Shown here in pieces: positions 8,278 through 18,900 of a stretch of 37,463 nucleotides of DNA. Source of the DNA: Acidobacteriota bacterium (GTDB lineage Bacteria > Acidobacteriota > Blastocatellia > HR10); NCBI GenBank assembly GCA_030550025.1, contig JAUQQC010000003.1, forward strand, positions 1 through 37,463. Reading direction: 5' to 3'. The notes beneath the pieces were generated by a model that worked only from the letters and a program-made list of their open reading frames with translations, was not told where the DNA came from and did no database searches. The stretch's first letter is position 1; each line of letters opens with the position of its first letter. The translations under genes and the position numbers were made by a program.

Positions 8278-8424
8278 GCGCGCGACTCCCATCCGCTTGA
8301 ACTTCGATCTGCCATGCACAGCAATGGTACACCACATGGTGAGGCCACAGCAACGGTGGGCGAGCCATGTGAGAGTCGCGCCCGAGGATGCGCGATCCCA
8401 TGGCTTTCGGCTCCTCTGGGCCGC

Positions 8425-8454
8425 TTGCGCGCGGACTTCGGGACCGACTATAGT
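8425..8454 (+). promoter_or_regulatory. Possible promoter for the fadD-fadN-fadA-fadE block
   Basis: TATAGT (8449-8454) is a good -10 match, preceded after an 18-bp spacer by TTGCGC (8425-8430), a partial -35. It lies 45 bp before the fadD ATG in the 222-bp divergent gap. No convincing operator for a fatty-acid regulator (FadR, FadP or TetR type) is visible by eye. Confidence 0.35.
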
Positions 8455-8499
8455 AGAGCGGCGCAGCATGGGTGGACATCTGATGGAGCGGGCACGGGG

Positions 8500-10299
8500 A
8501 TGTCGTTCGCAGAGCCGACGACGCTCAATGAACTCTTCGCCGCGGCGCTCGCGCGCTATGGGTCGAAGTCCGATGTCCTCAATTACCGTTCCGAAGGTCG
8601 GTGGAATGCTCTGTCGGCTGACGCGCTCGCCGAACGAGTACGAACGCTTGCGCTGGGCTTCTACGCCGAAGGGGTTCGCCAGGGCGATCGCGTCGCGATC
8701 TTATCGGAGAATCGGCTAGAGTGGACGCTCTCGGATCTGGCGCTTCTGGCGTTGGGCGCCGTGGATGTCCCGATTCATGCGACGCAAGCTCCGGCGCAAG
8801 TCGCGCACATCCTGCACGATTCGGGCGCGCGCCTGCTCCTTCTTTCGACCGGTGAGCAATGGCAACGCGTGCGCGAGGCGATCTCCCGCGTAGAGTCGGT
8901 GGAGAAGATCATCGCGTTCGAGGCGATCGCGGACGACCGTCTCCTCCCCTTCTCTCAGCTCTTCGAGCGCGGGCGACAGTGGGCGGCGCACGAACCGGAC
9001 CTCTACGACCGCTTGCGGCGCGCGGTGCGCGCGACGGATCTGGCGACCTTGCTTTACACCTCGGGGACGACGGGCGAGCCGAAGGGGGTGATGCTCACTC
9101 ACGGGAACATCACCTCGAACGTCATGGCAGCCATGCGCGTCCTGGACTATTCCGAGCAGGATGTCGTCCTTTCGATCCTCCCACTCTCGCACAGCTTCGA
9201 GCGAATGGCGTTCTACTGTTATCTGCACAGCGGGATGAGCATCTATTACGCCGAAGCTTTCGATAAAGTGGCCGAGAATTTGCGCGAGGTCCGCCCGACG
9301 GTTTTGGTCGGCGTGCCGCGCCTCTTCGAGAAGATGCGCGAGCGCATTCTGGCGGCGAGTCTGGAGCTTCCCGCGCTCAGGCGACGCCTCCTCTTGTGGG
9401 GACTTCAGACGGGGGAACGCTCTCAGCGCGCGTGGCGAACGGTGGGCACCGTCTCGCCGTGGCTGCGCTGGCAGCACCAAGCGGCTGAGCGCTTGGTCCT
9501 CTCGCGCATTCGTCACCAGCTCGGATTGGATCGCATCCGCTCGCTCATCAGCGGTGGCGCCGCGCTCGCTCCCGATGTCGCCTATTTCTTCCTCGGCTTG
9601 GGCTTGGAGATCCTCCAGGGTTATGGTCTCACGGAGACCTCGCCCGTGGTCACGGTGAATCCTCCGGGAGCGAATAAGATTGGGACGGTGGGCCGGCCCA
9701 TTCCCGGCGTTGAAGTCAAGATCGCCGACGATGGTGAGATCCTCGTGCGCGGACCGAACGTCATGCTCGGATACTACAATCGCCCGGAGGAAACGGCGGC
9801 TGCCTTCACCGAGGATGGTTGGTTGCGCACAGGCGATGTGGGATTTCTCGATGCGGATGGGTATCTGGTCATCACGGATCGAAAGAAGGATCTGATCAAG
9901 ACGAGCGGGGGGAAGTACGTGGCGCCACAAGCGCTGGAGAATCGGCTCGCGGCCAGTCCGTTGATCGCGCAAGCAGTCGTCGTGGGCGAAGGGCGGAAAT
10001 TCCCGGCCGCGCTCATCGTCCCTAATTTCGGCGCGCTTCGCCGATATGCGGAAGAGCGAGGGATCCCGTTTCGGGAAGAGCGCGAGCTGTGCGCCCATCC
10101 GGCGATCCAACGCCTGTACGAGGAAGAGGTGGAGCGCCTGATGGCGGATGTCTCGCCCTACGAGCGGGTGAGGAAGATCGCCCTGCTGGAGCGCGAGCTG
10201 ACGATCGCCCAAGAGGAGTTGACGCCCACGCTGAAAGTGCGTCGTCGCGTCATCGCGGAGAAGTATCGAGACGTCATCGAACGCTTGTACGCGGAATGA
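8500..10299 (+). CDS. fadD: Long-chain fatty-acid-CoA ligase (AMP-forming)
   Basis: A 599-residue ANL-superfamily acyl-CoA synthetase of the FACS type (about 600 aa), which activates fatty acids to acyl-CoA through acyl-AMP. The P-loop LLYTSGTTGEPKGVMLTH is at about 184-200. The linker and adenine motif GYGLTETSPVVTVNPPG, the WLRTGDVGFLD motif with its ribose-binding Asp, and the hinge ITDRKKDLIKTSGGKYVAP follow in order. The C-terminal lysine region (TPTLKVRRRVI) closes the fold. The ATG at 8500 gives MSFAEPTTLNELF. The reading frame stays open far upstream, but that part is antisense to the neighbouring S41-like gene and is not coding. fadN follows 18 bp downstream, so activation and oxidation are probably cotranscribed. 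Confidence 0.94.
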   Translation: MSFAEPTTLNELFAAALARYGSKSDVLNYRSEGRWNALSADALAERVRTLALGFYAEGVRQGDRVAILSENRLEWTLSDLALLALGAVDVPIHATQAPAQVAHILHDSGARLLLLSTGEQWQRVREAISRVESVEKIIAFEAIADDRLLPFSQLFERGRQWAAHEPDLYDRLRRAVRATDLATLLYTSGTTGEPKGVMLTHGNITSNVMAAMRVLDYSEQDVVLSILPLSHSFERMAFYCYLHSGMSIYYAEAFDKVAENLREVRPTVLVGVPRLFEKMRERILAASLELPALRRRLLLWGLQTGERSQRAWRTVGTVSPWLRWQHQAAERLVLSRIRHQLGLDRIRSLISGGAALAPDVAYFFLGLGLEILQGYGLTETSPVVTVNPPGANKIGTVGRPIPGVEVKIADDGEILVRGPNVMLGYYNRPEETAAAFTEDGWLRTGDVGFLDADGYLVITDRKKDLIKTSGGKYVAPQALENRLAASPLIAQAVVVGEGRKFPAALIVPNFGALRRYAEERGIPFREERELCAHPAIQRLYEEEVERLMADVSPYERVRKIALLERELTIAQEELTPTLKVRRRVIAEKYRDVIERLYAE

Positions 10300-10317
10300 A
10301 ACGCGGGAGAGGTCATC

Positions 10318-12723
10318 ATGACAAACCGAAGGATCAGGAGAGCGGCCGTGCTCGGAGCGGGCGTGATGGGGGCTCAGATCGCCGCGCATTTGGCGAACGC
10401 CGGGATCGAGGTCTTGCTGCTTGATCTCGTGCCGGCGTCTCTCACCGAGGATGAGCGGGCACGGGGGTTGACGCTGGAGAGCCCGGAGGTGCGCAATCGG
10501 ATCGCGCGCCTGGGCCTGGAGCGAGCGAAGCAGCTCCATCCGCCTGCCTTCTTTGACCCGGATCGAGTGCGCCTCATCACGGTGGGGAATTTCGAGGACG
10601 ACCTGCCGAAGGTCGCCACGGCCGATTGGATCCTCGAAGCCGTCGTCGAGGATCGGGAGATCAAGCGGGCCCTCTTCCGGCGCGTGGAGCCGTATCGGCG
10701 TCCGGATGCGATTGTCAGCTCGAACACTTCCGGCATTCCGATCGCGCAGTTGCACGAAGGACTCTCGGAGGGGTTTCGGCGCCACTTCCTCGGCACGCAT
10801 TTTTTCAATCCCCCTCGGTACATGAGGCTCGTCGAGGTGGTCCCGACATCGGAGACCGATCCGGAAGTCGTGCGCGCGATCGCCGATTTTTGCGATCGCG
10901 CGCTCGGCAAGGGCGTCGTCTTCGCTAAGGACACCCCGAACTTCATCGCCAATCGGATCGGCACCTTCTCCTTCCTCTGCACGCTCCGTGCGATGCTGGA
11001 GCACGAGCTGACCATTGAAGAGGTGGACGCGTTGACGGGACCGGCCATCGGCCATCCGAAGAGCGCGACCTTTCGGACGGCCGATCTCGCAGGTCTCGAT
11101 GTCCTCGCGCGTGTGGTCGAGAACATCGCCGCCAATGCGCCTCATGATGAGCGCCGCGAGGTCTTCGTCCTCCCCGACTTCGTGCGGGAGATGATTCGTC
11201 GCGGATGGCTCGGAGAAAAGGCCGGACAGGGCTTCTACCGCCGGGATCCGATCAGCCGGGAGATCTTCGCCCTCGATTACCGGACGCTCCAATACCGGCC
11301 CCGTCAGCGGGCGCACTTCCCCGCGCTCGAGATGGCCCGCACGATCGAAGACGTGCGAGAGCGCCTGCGGACGCTCGTCCGCAGCTCGGATCGGGCGGGA
11401 CGATTCCTCTGGGCGATCGTGAGCGAGACGCTCCTCTATGCGGCCCACCGGATTCCGGAGATCGCCGAGGACATCGTGCAAGTGGACCGTGCCATGAGAT
11501 GGGGCTTCAATTGGGAACTGGGCCCCTTCGAGACGTGGGATGCGCTGGGCATCCGTTGGATGGTCGAACGGCTGGAGCGCGAAGGGCGCGCGATTCCTCC
11601 ACTGGTGCAGGCGCTGCTGGCGTCGGGGAACGAGACCTTCTACCGCGAGGATGGAGGACGTCAGCGCTACTTCGATCTGGCGAGCGCGACGTATCGGGAA
11701 GTCGAGCTTCCGCCAGGCCTTCTCCTCCTCTCCCAGCTGAAGGCGCAAAATCGCCTCCTTCGCTCGAATCCCGGCGCGAGCCTTATTGATCTCGGCGATG
11801 GCGTTGCGTGTCTGGAGTTCCATTCGAAGATGAACACAATCGGCGCCGATACGATCCAGATGCTGCAGTATGCGCTCGAACGTGTGGCTGCGGATTTCGA
11901 GGGTCTGGTCATTGGCAATCAGGGCGAGCATTTCTCGGCGGGTGCCAATCTCGTTCTGCTTCTTCTGGCGGCCGAGGAGGGGGAATGGGACGAGTTGGAC
12001 ATGATGATCCGCGCCTTTCAGCAAGCCAATCTCGCCCTGAAATACGCGGAGAAGCCGGTCGTCGTAGCGCCCTTCGGCCTGACGCTTGGCGGGGGATGTG
12101 AGATCACGCTGCATGCGCCGAAGGCGCGCGCCGCGGCTGAGACGTATATCGGTCTGGTCGAGACGAGTGTCGGATTGATTCCCGCCGGAGGGGGGACGAA
12201 GGAGCTGCTGTTGCGCATGCTCGAACGCGCGCCGCGCGGGGATTCAGTGGATCTACTCCCCTACGTGCGGCAGGCCTTCGAGACGATCGCTCTGGCGAAA
12301 GTCTCCGGCAGCGCGCACGAGGCCAAGAGGATGGGCCTGCTGCGTCCGACCGATGGCATCACGATGAATCGCGATCGGCTCCTGGCCGATGCGAAGGAGA
12401 CGGTCTTGGCACTCGCGCGCGAGGGGTATGAGCCCCCGAGTCCACCTGCCGAGATCCCCGTGCTCGGCGAGCCGGGCTTGGCCGCGCTCAAGCTAGGCAT
12501 CCATTTGGCCTGGCGGGCCGGACAGATCACCGAGTACGATGCGCACATCGGGCGCAAGCTCGCCTGGGTGCTCTGCGGCGGCGATCTTCGAGCGCCGCGC
12601 TCGGTGAGCGAAGCGTACCTGCTCGATCTTGAACGCGAGGCCTTTCTCTCGCTGCTTGGCGAGCCGAAGACGCGCGAGCGCATCCGGCACATGCTCACCG
12701 AGGGAAAGCCGCTCAGGAATTGA
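10318..12723 (+). CDS. fadN: Bifunctional 3-hydroxyacyl-CoA dehydrogenase/enoyl-CoA hydratase, FadN type
   Basis: An 801-residue fusion with the dehydrogenase first and the crotonase domain last, the reverse order to E. coli FadB and the same as Bacillus FadN (about 790 aa). The NAD fold begins [19 protein letters not shown] (G13xG15xxG18). The dehydrogenase catalytic His161 lies in [17 protein letters not shown]. The C-terminal hydratase has the oxyanion segment [10 protein letters not shown] and [17 protein letters not shown], then [20 protein letters not shown] with the expected glutamate. It should hydrate trans-2-enoyl-CoA and oxidise the L-3-hydroxy product. GGGAGAGG about 6 nt before the ATG is a clear ribosome-binding site. 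Next in order are fadA and fadE. Confidence 0.95.
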   Translation: MTNRRIRRAAVLGAGVMGAQIAAHLANAGIEVLLLDLVPASLTEDERARGLTLESPEVRNRIARLGLERAKQLHPPAFFDPDRVRLITVGNFEDDLPKVATADWILEAVVEDREIKRALFRRVEPYRRPDAIVSSNTSGIPIAQLHEGLSEGFRRHFLGTHFFNPPRYMRLVEVVPTSETDPEVVRAIADFCDRALGKGVVFAKDTPNFIANRIGTFSFLCTLRAMLEHELTIEEVDALTGPAIGHPKSATFRTADLAGLDVLARVVENIAANAPHDERREVFVLPDFVREMIRRGWLGEKAGQGFYRRDPISREIFALDYRTLQYRPRQRAHFPALEMARTIEDVRERLRTLVRSSDRAGRFLWAIVSETLLYAAHRIPEIAEDIVQVDRAMRWGFNWELGPFETWDALGIRWMVERLEREGRAIPPLVQALLASGNETFYREDGGRQRYFDLASATYREVELPPGLLLLSQLKAQNRLLRSNPGASLIDLGDGVACLEFHSKMNTIGADTIQMLQYALERVAADFEGLVIGNQGEHFSAGANLVLLLLAAEEGEWDELDMMIRAFQQANLALKYAEKPVVVAPFGLTLGGGCEITLHAPKARAAAETYIGLVETSVGLIPAGGGTKELLLRMLERAPRGDSVDLLPYVRQAFETIALAKVSGSAHEAKRMGLLRPTDGITMNRDRLLADAKETVLALAREGYEPPSPPAEIPVLGEPGLAALKLGIHLAWRAGQITEYDAHIGRKLAWVLCGGDLRAPRSVSEAYLLDLEREAFLSLLGEPKTRERIRHMLTEGKPLRN

Positions 12724-12745
12724 GTACCCCGGAAAGGAGGGAGCT

Positions 12746-13927
12746 ATGCGCGAAGCCGTGATCGTCGCTGCCGTGCGAACGGCCGTCGGAAGGGCGCATA
12801 AGGGGACGTTGCGCTACATGCGCCCGGATGATATGGCAGCCGCCGTCTTGGCCGAAGCCGTGCGGCGCGTCCCCGGATTGCGCCCAGAAGAGATCGATGA
12901 CGTCATCCTGGGATGCGCTATGCCCGAAGGCGAGCAAGGGATGAACGTCGCGCGGATCGCCGTACTGCGCGCGGGCTTCCCCCATACGGTGCCGGCGATG
13001 ACGGTGAATCGCTTCTGCTCCTCGGGCTTGCAGACGATCGCGCTGGCGACCGAGCGGATCGCCGCGGGGTTCGCCGATGTGATCCTGGCCGGAGGGACGG
13101 AATCCATGTCGCTCATTCCCATGGGGGGGTATAAGATCGCGCCGAACCCCTATCTCATCGAACACTATCCGGATGTATATCTGAGCATGGGACTGACGGC
13201 CGAGAACCTCGTGCGGAAGTACGGCATCTCCCGCGAAGAGCAAGATCGGTTCGCCCTGCGGAGTCACGAGCGCGCCATCGCGGCCATAGATGCGGGGAAA
13301 TTCAAGGACGAGATCGTCCCGCTTCGCGTCCCCATCGAGGAGATGGACGAGCGCGGTCGTCCCCGCACGCACGAGATCCTCTTCGACACGGATGAGGGGC
13401 CGCGCCGGGACACCTCGCTGGAGGCCCTGGCGAAGCTCAAGCCAGTGTTTCACGTCGAAGGGACGATCACGGCCGGCAACTCCTCACAGATGAGCGATGG
13501 GGCGGCCGCCGTTGTCGTCATGTCGCGCGAGAGGGCGGAGGCCTTGGGCGTTCGCCCCTTGGGGAAGCTCATCGCGTACGCCGTCGCCGGCGTCCCCCCT
13601 GAGGAGATGGGGATCGGCCCGGTCGCGGCGATCCCCAAGGCGCTGCGCATGGCGGGATTGAGCTTGGATGATCTGGACCTGATCGAGTTGAACGAAGCCT
13701 TCGCCGCTCAGGCTCTAGCCGTCCTCAAGCTCCTGGAGCTGGACGTGAATAAGGTTAACGTCAACGGTGGAGCGATCGCCCTCGGCCATCCGCTCGGCTG
13801 CACGGGAGCGAAACTGACGGCGACTCTGCTCTACGAGATGAAACGGCGCGGTGCCCGCTACGGCATGGTCACCATGTGCATCGGCGGAGGCATGGGAGCC
13901 GCCGGGATCTTCGAACGCGTGGAATAA
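12746..13927 (+). CDS. fadA: Acetyl-CoA acyltransferase (3-ketoacyl-CoA thiolase)
   Basis: A 393-residue thiolase. It cleaves 3-ketoacyl-CoA with CoA to release acetyl-CoA, the last step of each beta-oxidation cycle. The nucleophilic Cys91 is in [13 protein letters not shown], the active-site His348 in [17 protein letters not shown], and the second Cys378 in [15 protein letters not shown]. Position after fadN supports a degradative thiolase rather than biosynthetic acetoacetyl-CoA thiolase. ATG 12746 is chosen for the strong GGAAAGGAGGG site just upstream and the standard [11 protein letters not shown] beginning. The gap to fadN is 22 bp and to fadE 13 bp. Confidence 0.95.
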   Translation: MREAVIVAAVRTAVGRAHKGTLRYMRPDDMAAAVLAEAVRRVPGLRPEEIDDVILGCAMPEGEQGMNVARIAVLRAGFPHTVPAMTVNRFCSSGLQTIALATERIAAGFADVILAGGTESMSLIPMGGYKIAPNPYLIEHYPDVYLSMGLTAENLVRKYGISREEQDRFALRSHERAIAAIDAGKFKDEIVPLRVPIEEMDERGRPRTHEILFDTDEGPRRDTSLEALAKLKPVFHVEGTITAGNSSQMSDGAAAVVVMSRERAEALGVRPLGKLIAYAVAGVPPEEMGIGPVAAIPKALRMAGLSLDDLDLIELNEAFAAQALAVLKLLELDVNKVNVNGGAIALGHPLGCTGAKLTATLLYEMKRRGARYGMVTMCIGGGMGAAGIFERVE

Positions 13928-13940
13928 GGAGGGAGATACT

Positions 13941-15722
13941 ATGGCGAAAGAAAACGAGCGCGTGAAAGGAGGGAGCTTTCTGATTCAAGAGACCCTCCCG
14001 GAAGACGTGTTCACGCCGGAGGATTTCAGCGAGGAGCATCGGATGATCGCGCGCACGGCCGAGGAGTTCATGGAGCGCGAGGTCTTGCCGAACGCTGAGG
14101 AGATCGAACATCAAAACTTAGAGCTGATGGTCGAGCTGCTGCGGCGCGCGGCGGATGCGGGATTGCTCGCGGCCGAGATCCCCGAGCGCTATGGCGGACT
14201 CGGTTTGGACAAGGTGAGCGCGATGATCATCTCCGAAAAGCTCGCGGCCAACAGCTCCTTTGCCGTCTCGCACGGTGGACACACGGGGATCGGCACGGCG
14301 CCCATCGTCCTCTTCGGCACCGTAGAACAGAAGCGGAAATATCTCCCTAAGCTCGCCAGCGGCGAATGGTTCTCGGCCTATGCCCTCACCGAACCCGAAG
14401 CGGGCTCGGATGCGTTGGCCGGAAAGACGCGCGCCGACCTCGCGCCCGATGGCCGCCATTATCTCCTGAACGGCTCGAAGATCTGGATCACCAACGCCGG
14501 ATTCGCGCATATCTTCATCACCTTCGCGAAAGTCGGTGGCGAGCACTTCTCCTGCTTCATCGTCCATCGAGATACGCCGGGCTTGACCATCGGACAAGAG
14601 GAGAAGAAGATGGGCATCAAAGGCTCCTCGACGCGCGCGCTGTTGTTTGAGAACGCGCGCGTGCCGGTCGAGAATCTGCTCGGCGAGATCGGCAAAGGGC
14701 ATAAGGTCGCCTTCAATGTCCTGAACCTCGGCCGACTCCGATTGGGCGCCAGCTGTGTCGGGGGATGCAAGATCGGTCTGACGACGGCGCTTCAGTACGC
14801 GAGGGAGCGCCGCCAGTTCGGTCGCCCCATCTGCGAATTCGGCCTGATCAAGCACAAGCTCGCGGAGATGGCCATCCGGACCTGGGTGGCCGAGAGCGCC
14901 GTCTATCGCACGGCGGGCCTCATTGATGCCGCGCTCTCCGGACTCGATGAGGATGATCAGCCCGCACGCATGCAAGCGGTCGAAGAATACGCCATCGAGT
15001 GCGCGATCGCAAAAATCATCGGGAGCGAATTCGCCAATTACGTCGCCGATGAAGCCGTACAGATCTTCGGCGGCAATGGCTACAGCGCGGAATATCCCGT
15101 CGAGCGCGCTTATCGTGATGCGCGCATCAATCGCATCTTCGAGGGGACGAACGAGATCAATCGCCTGCTCATCACGGGAATGCTCATGCGGCGCGCGCTC
15201 TCGGGCCATCTGCCCCTGCTTCCGGCGATCCAGCGCACGATGCAAGAGGTGCTCGCTCCCGCCATGCCGGAGCCGGAGGTCGAGGGCCTTCTGGAACGCG
15301 AGAAGCGCATCGTCGCGCAAGCGAAGAAGGTCGCGCTTTTGGTCGCCGGAGCGGCCGCTCAGAAGTATCGAGAGCAACTAGCCGAGGAGCAGGAGATCGT
15401 CGGGGCCATCAGCGACATGGTCATCGAGATCTTCCTCATGGAGAGCGCATTGCTGCGAGCGCTGAAATTGAGCGCGCGGCGCGAGCGAGAGTCCTGCGCC
15501 GTTCAACTGGACATCGCGCGCACGTACATTCACGACGCGATGGGGCGGATCGAGCTGCTTGCTCGCCAAGCCGTGAGCGCGCTGGCCGAAGGCGATGAGT
15601 TGCGGATGCAGTTGGCGGCGCTGCGCCGCTTCGCCAAGTTCACCCCGATGAATACGATCGCCGCACGACGCCGCATCGCCGACGCCCTCATCCGCGCCGG
15701 ACGATACATGCTTAACGATTGA
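13941..15722 (+). CDS. fadE: Acyl-CoA dehydrogenase, FadE (YusJ) type with C-terminal extension
   Basis: A 593-residue flavoprotein, about 200 residues longer than a classical acyl-CoA dehydrogenase and very close to Bacillus FadE (594 aa). It introduces the 2,3-double bond of acyl-CoA. The FAD-binding segments AYALTEPEAGSDA and KIWITNAGFAHIFITFAK are followed by KGSSTRALLFENARVP and the helical domain ARERRQFGRPI. The end of the core, YPVERAYRDARINRIFEGTN, carries the catalytic Glu401. The extra C-terminal helical domain (about 420-593) is typical of this subgroup. AAGGAGGGAG precedes the ATG at 13941. No etfAB or ETF-quinone oxidoreductase is in the window, so electron acceptors are encoded elsewhere. 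Confidence 0.95.
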   Translation: MAKENERVKGGSFLIQETLPEDVFTPEDFSEEHRMIARTAEEFMEREVLPNAEEIEHQNLELMVELLRRAADAGLLAAEIPERYGGLGLDKVSAMIISEKLAANSSFAVSHGGHTGIGTAPIVLFGTVEQKRKYLPKLASGEWFSAYALTEPEAGSDALAGKTRADLAPDGRHYLLNGSKIWITNAGFAHIFITFAKVGGEHFSCFIVHRDTPGLTIGQEEKKMGIKGSSTRALLFENARVPVENLLGEIGKGHKVAFNVLNLGRLRLGASCVGGCKIGLTTALQYARERRQFGRPICEFGLIKHKLAEMAIRTWVAESAVYRTAGLIDAALSGLDEDDQPARMQAVEEYAIECAIAKIIGSEFANYVADEAVQIFGGNGYSAEYPVERAYRDARINRIFEGTNEINRLLITGMLMRRALSGHLPLLPAIQRTMQEVLAPAMPEPEVEGLLEREKRIVAQAKKVALLVAGAAAQKYREQLAEEQEIVGAISDMVIEIFLMESALLRALKLSARRERESCAVQLDIARTYIHDAMGRIELLARQAVSALAEGDELRMQLAALRRFAKFTPMNTIAARRRIADALIRAGRYMLND

Positions 15723-15765
15723 GTATCTGCCGACGGATGCTTGGGCCTCCCGATGATCTGAAATG

Positions 15766-15795
15766 CGCCGGCCAGCGACGCACCACTGACCGGCG
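15766..15795. terminator. Possible bidirectional hairpin between fadE and the DUF4175 gene
   Basis: CGCCGGCCAG (15766-15775) and CTGACCGGCG (15786-15795) form a 10-bp stem with one mismatch around a 10-nt loop, 44 bp after the fadE stop in the 265-bp convergent gap. There is no T-tract on either side, so it may be a factor-dependent or weak terminator. Nothing else recognisable lies in the gap. Confidence 0.4.
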
Positions 15796-15987
15796 AAGCA
15801 CACGCGCATGCCGGTTCGTCGCTCCTCCGCCTTCACATGTGGGCGTCGCGCACACCCCAAGCGCGTCGAGCGAAAGAACAACCGGACAACTCCTCCCTAA
15901 AGCGGAGTCTCTGCAACTCCAAAGCAGGGTGAATGGCCAAAGCCTCAGGCTCGAAGCCGTGGCCGATTCGCGGCTATGGCTTCCCGC

Positions 15988-18900
15988 TCACTTCGGGCGG
16001 TGGGCGAGGCGTCGGTAGTATTCCTCGACCACACGTCGGTACTCGGGCGGAACGGCCATCTCCTCAGCCAATCGCAGCCGATCGGATCCCAAGCGCTCTT
16101 GCTGCCGACGGCTCAATTCCCACTCCAAGCGCCGGAGTGGATCGAGCACCTGACGTCTCAATCGCTCGATCTCCTCCGGGTCATGGAACAATCGCGCTTC
16201 ATCGAGGCGTCGAAGCTCGGCGATGAGTCGGTTGACGTCCTCCACGAGATCACGCATGGGCATAAGGCTGCGACGCAATTCCTCGGCCTCCCGCACGCGT
16301 TCATCGAGTTCGCGTCGGAGCTGCCGAAGGGCTTCGCCAAGATCGCGGCGCGGCTGCGGTTGCCCGAATGCTGTGGCATCGGCCGTGGAATCCTGAGCCG
16401 GACCGCGACTCCCCAGAGGATTCACGCGCACCTCGCCAGTACGTCGTTCGCCCGAGGGTTCGCGCGAGGACTCCGAAGTGGCCGACGCCTGCTCTCTGGA
16501 CCGATCTGCTCCTCCCCGCTGACTGCTCGCGCGCGAGGCCTCTTGCGCAGAAGCGCGCGACCCCCCTCTCCGAGCGCTCTCGCGCTCGGCGGACAATCGG
16601 TCGCTGAGCGACTGGAGATTTTCGGCCAAGCGACGCGCGCGCTCCTGGGCTTCGGCCATGCGATCGTCGAGCGAGCGCGCTCCAGCGTTCCGCGCCGCCT
16701 CATCGAGCCGACGGACGACTTCGCCAAGCGCGCGCGCGATCGCGCGCTCCTGCTGGGCGGCATATTCGAACCACCGATTCTCGAGCAGCCGATTCCCCTG
16801 CGCGATCCGCTCGGGCACGCGCTCGTGCCGAATCGTTTCGGCTGCGGCCGAGAGGCTCCTTGTGGCCGAGGCCGCGTTCTCCTGACGCGCTCGTCGCGCC
16901 GCGTCTTCGATCTGCTGCCCGAGACGGGCCACCTCTTCGGCGAGAGCGGACTTGCGCTCGCGGAGCGACTGACGTTCGACCTCTGAAGGCGCGCGATTGG
17001 CCTCGCGAGCGAAACGTTCGACCTCGCGAGCGATGCGCTCCTGATGTTCGCGGGCTTCGCGCGCGCGGTCTCGCAACCGATGGATCTCCTCGGCCAATTG
17101 CGAGCGCTGGGCCGATTGGAGCTGGCGCCGCGCTGCCTGCAGATGCTCCAGGGCTTGCGCCCGATGCGCTGCCGCCTCGCGCTCATCTGACGCACTGCGG
17201 GCGCGCTGCATCTCATGCGCCGCTCGTTCCAGGTGCTGACGAACCTGATCCAAAGGCGCCTCTCGACGCTCCCGCGTCAATCGGTCGAGCTGCCGCGCCA
17301 GCTCACGTACCTGTTCGACCATTTGGCCCTCTTCCCCGGAGCCTCGACCAGAAGCTCCCTGTCGCAGCTGTTGCTCCAAAAGCCGCTGCTGCCGCTCGGC
17401 CAGCTCGCGCAGCCGCCGCTCCAACTCCTCCAACTGCCGATCGCGCGTTTGTCCGCGGTCGCGCTGAATCGTCTCGTACTGATTCCGCATCTTGTCCAGC
17501 TCCAGCTCGAAGAGATCGGCCAGGTCTTGCGCACGCGCGTTTGCCCCACCATCGGCCCGATTGGCGAAGGCGACTTGTATCTCCCGAAAGAGGGAATCGG
17601 CGCGAAGGAGCTGTTGGTAGGCTCGCTGCTCAAAGGGCAGCGCTTCCTTCAGACGACGCGCCCGCAATTCCAGAACGGCGCGCTCCATCTCTCGAATGGC
17701 TGCACTCAAGGCATCGAAGAGCTTCTTGAACTCCTCCATCTCTTCCAAGCCCTCGCCGAGCCGTCGCTGCATGCGATCCACAACCGCCTGCACGTCCTCG
17801 CGCAATTTCGATTGCGCCAGCTCGAGCGTGTTCACGTCTGCTCGAAACTCTTCGGCCGAGGTGCGATCCTTCTCCCGAAGGACGCGCCAAGTTGCGGCGA
17901 TGATCTCTTTCTGCCGCTCCGCGAACGCGCTCTCGCGATCTCCGGCTCCCTGGCCCGTCGGCGCTTGCTGCGCTTGACGGAACCGCCGATCAAACGGTCG
18001 GACTTCGAGGAAGTAGATGTCGCTCGTCGCGACGCCGGGACCAGTCGCCGTATTGATGTCGTGGGCGGTGACGTAATAGCTGATGACATCGCCGGGCTCC
18101 AGATTCAGCTCTTCGAGGAAGAACGTGTGCGATCCGGTGATGGACCGAGGAGGCGCGCCGCGCGCTTGATAGAGCGTCACCTTCTGTTCCGGCCCCCCAT
18201 TGACCGAATAATGCAGCTCCACACGCCCGATGCCGTAATCGTCCTCGGCGCGCGCCTCGGTGAAGACCTCTTGGATGGCCGTCACCTTCATATCCCGTCC
18301 GGGTCTCTCGATGACGATCGTCGGAGGGGCATCATCCAACGCCTCGATCTGATATTCACGCGAAGCGGCATAGGCTTCTCCCACAAGTGGCTGCACCCGA
18401 ACGTGATATCGAGCGTTCTTGGAGACGACGATCGGCGCGGTGAAACTCGACGTCCCGCTGGGCGTCATCGTCAGCGAAGTCCCATCGTCGAAGACAAGCC
18501 ACGCTCTGCGCACGCGCCCGTTGAGATGGGCCGTCACCGTCACGCGCGTCCCTTTCAGGGCCGCGATGTCCCCATCCTCCTCGACCTTTCGCGACGGCTG
18601 TCCCGTATACGCCGGGTAGACGTAGAGCAGCTCAAGCCGACTCACGCGGGGCCAGTCCACGACCTCGATCCGAAATGCGGTGGAGCGGACGGCGCGAGCC
18701 ATCACGTAGTATTCGATCGAACGTTGCACGTCCGCAAAACGGAAGCGAAAGACGCGCGGCTCCGAAGCGTCCATCGGCTGCTCCCGCCAGTTCGATTCGC
18801 CTTCCGATCGGAAGATGATGCGCGCCGAATCGGCATCGAAATTCTGCAGCGTGGCCGTCACGAGCTGATCCAAGCCGCGCGGGATGCGCGTATCTCCAGG

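Noticed and set aside
7468-8499. N-terminal extension of fadD by about 344 codons
   Set aside because: It is antisense to the S41-like gene; the acyl-CoA synthetase homology starts at 8500.
8716-12114. A 1132-codon open frame on the minus strand
   Set aside because: It lies entirely antisense to fadD and fadN, whose motifs are intact; its translation is Arg/Leu/His-rich without family features. Long antisense frames are expected from GC-rich codon bias.
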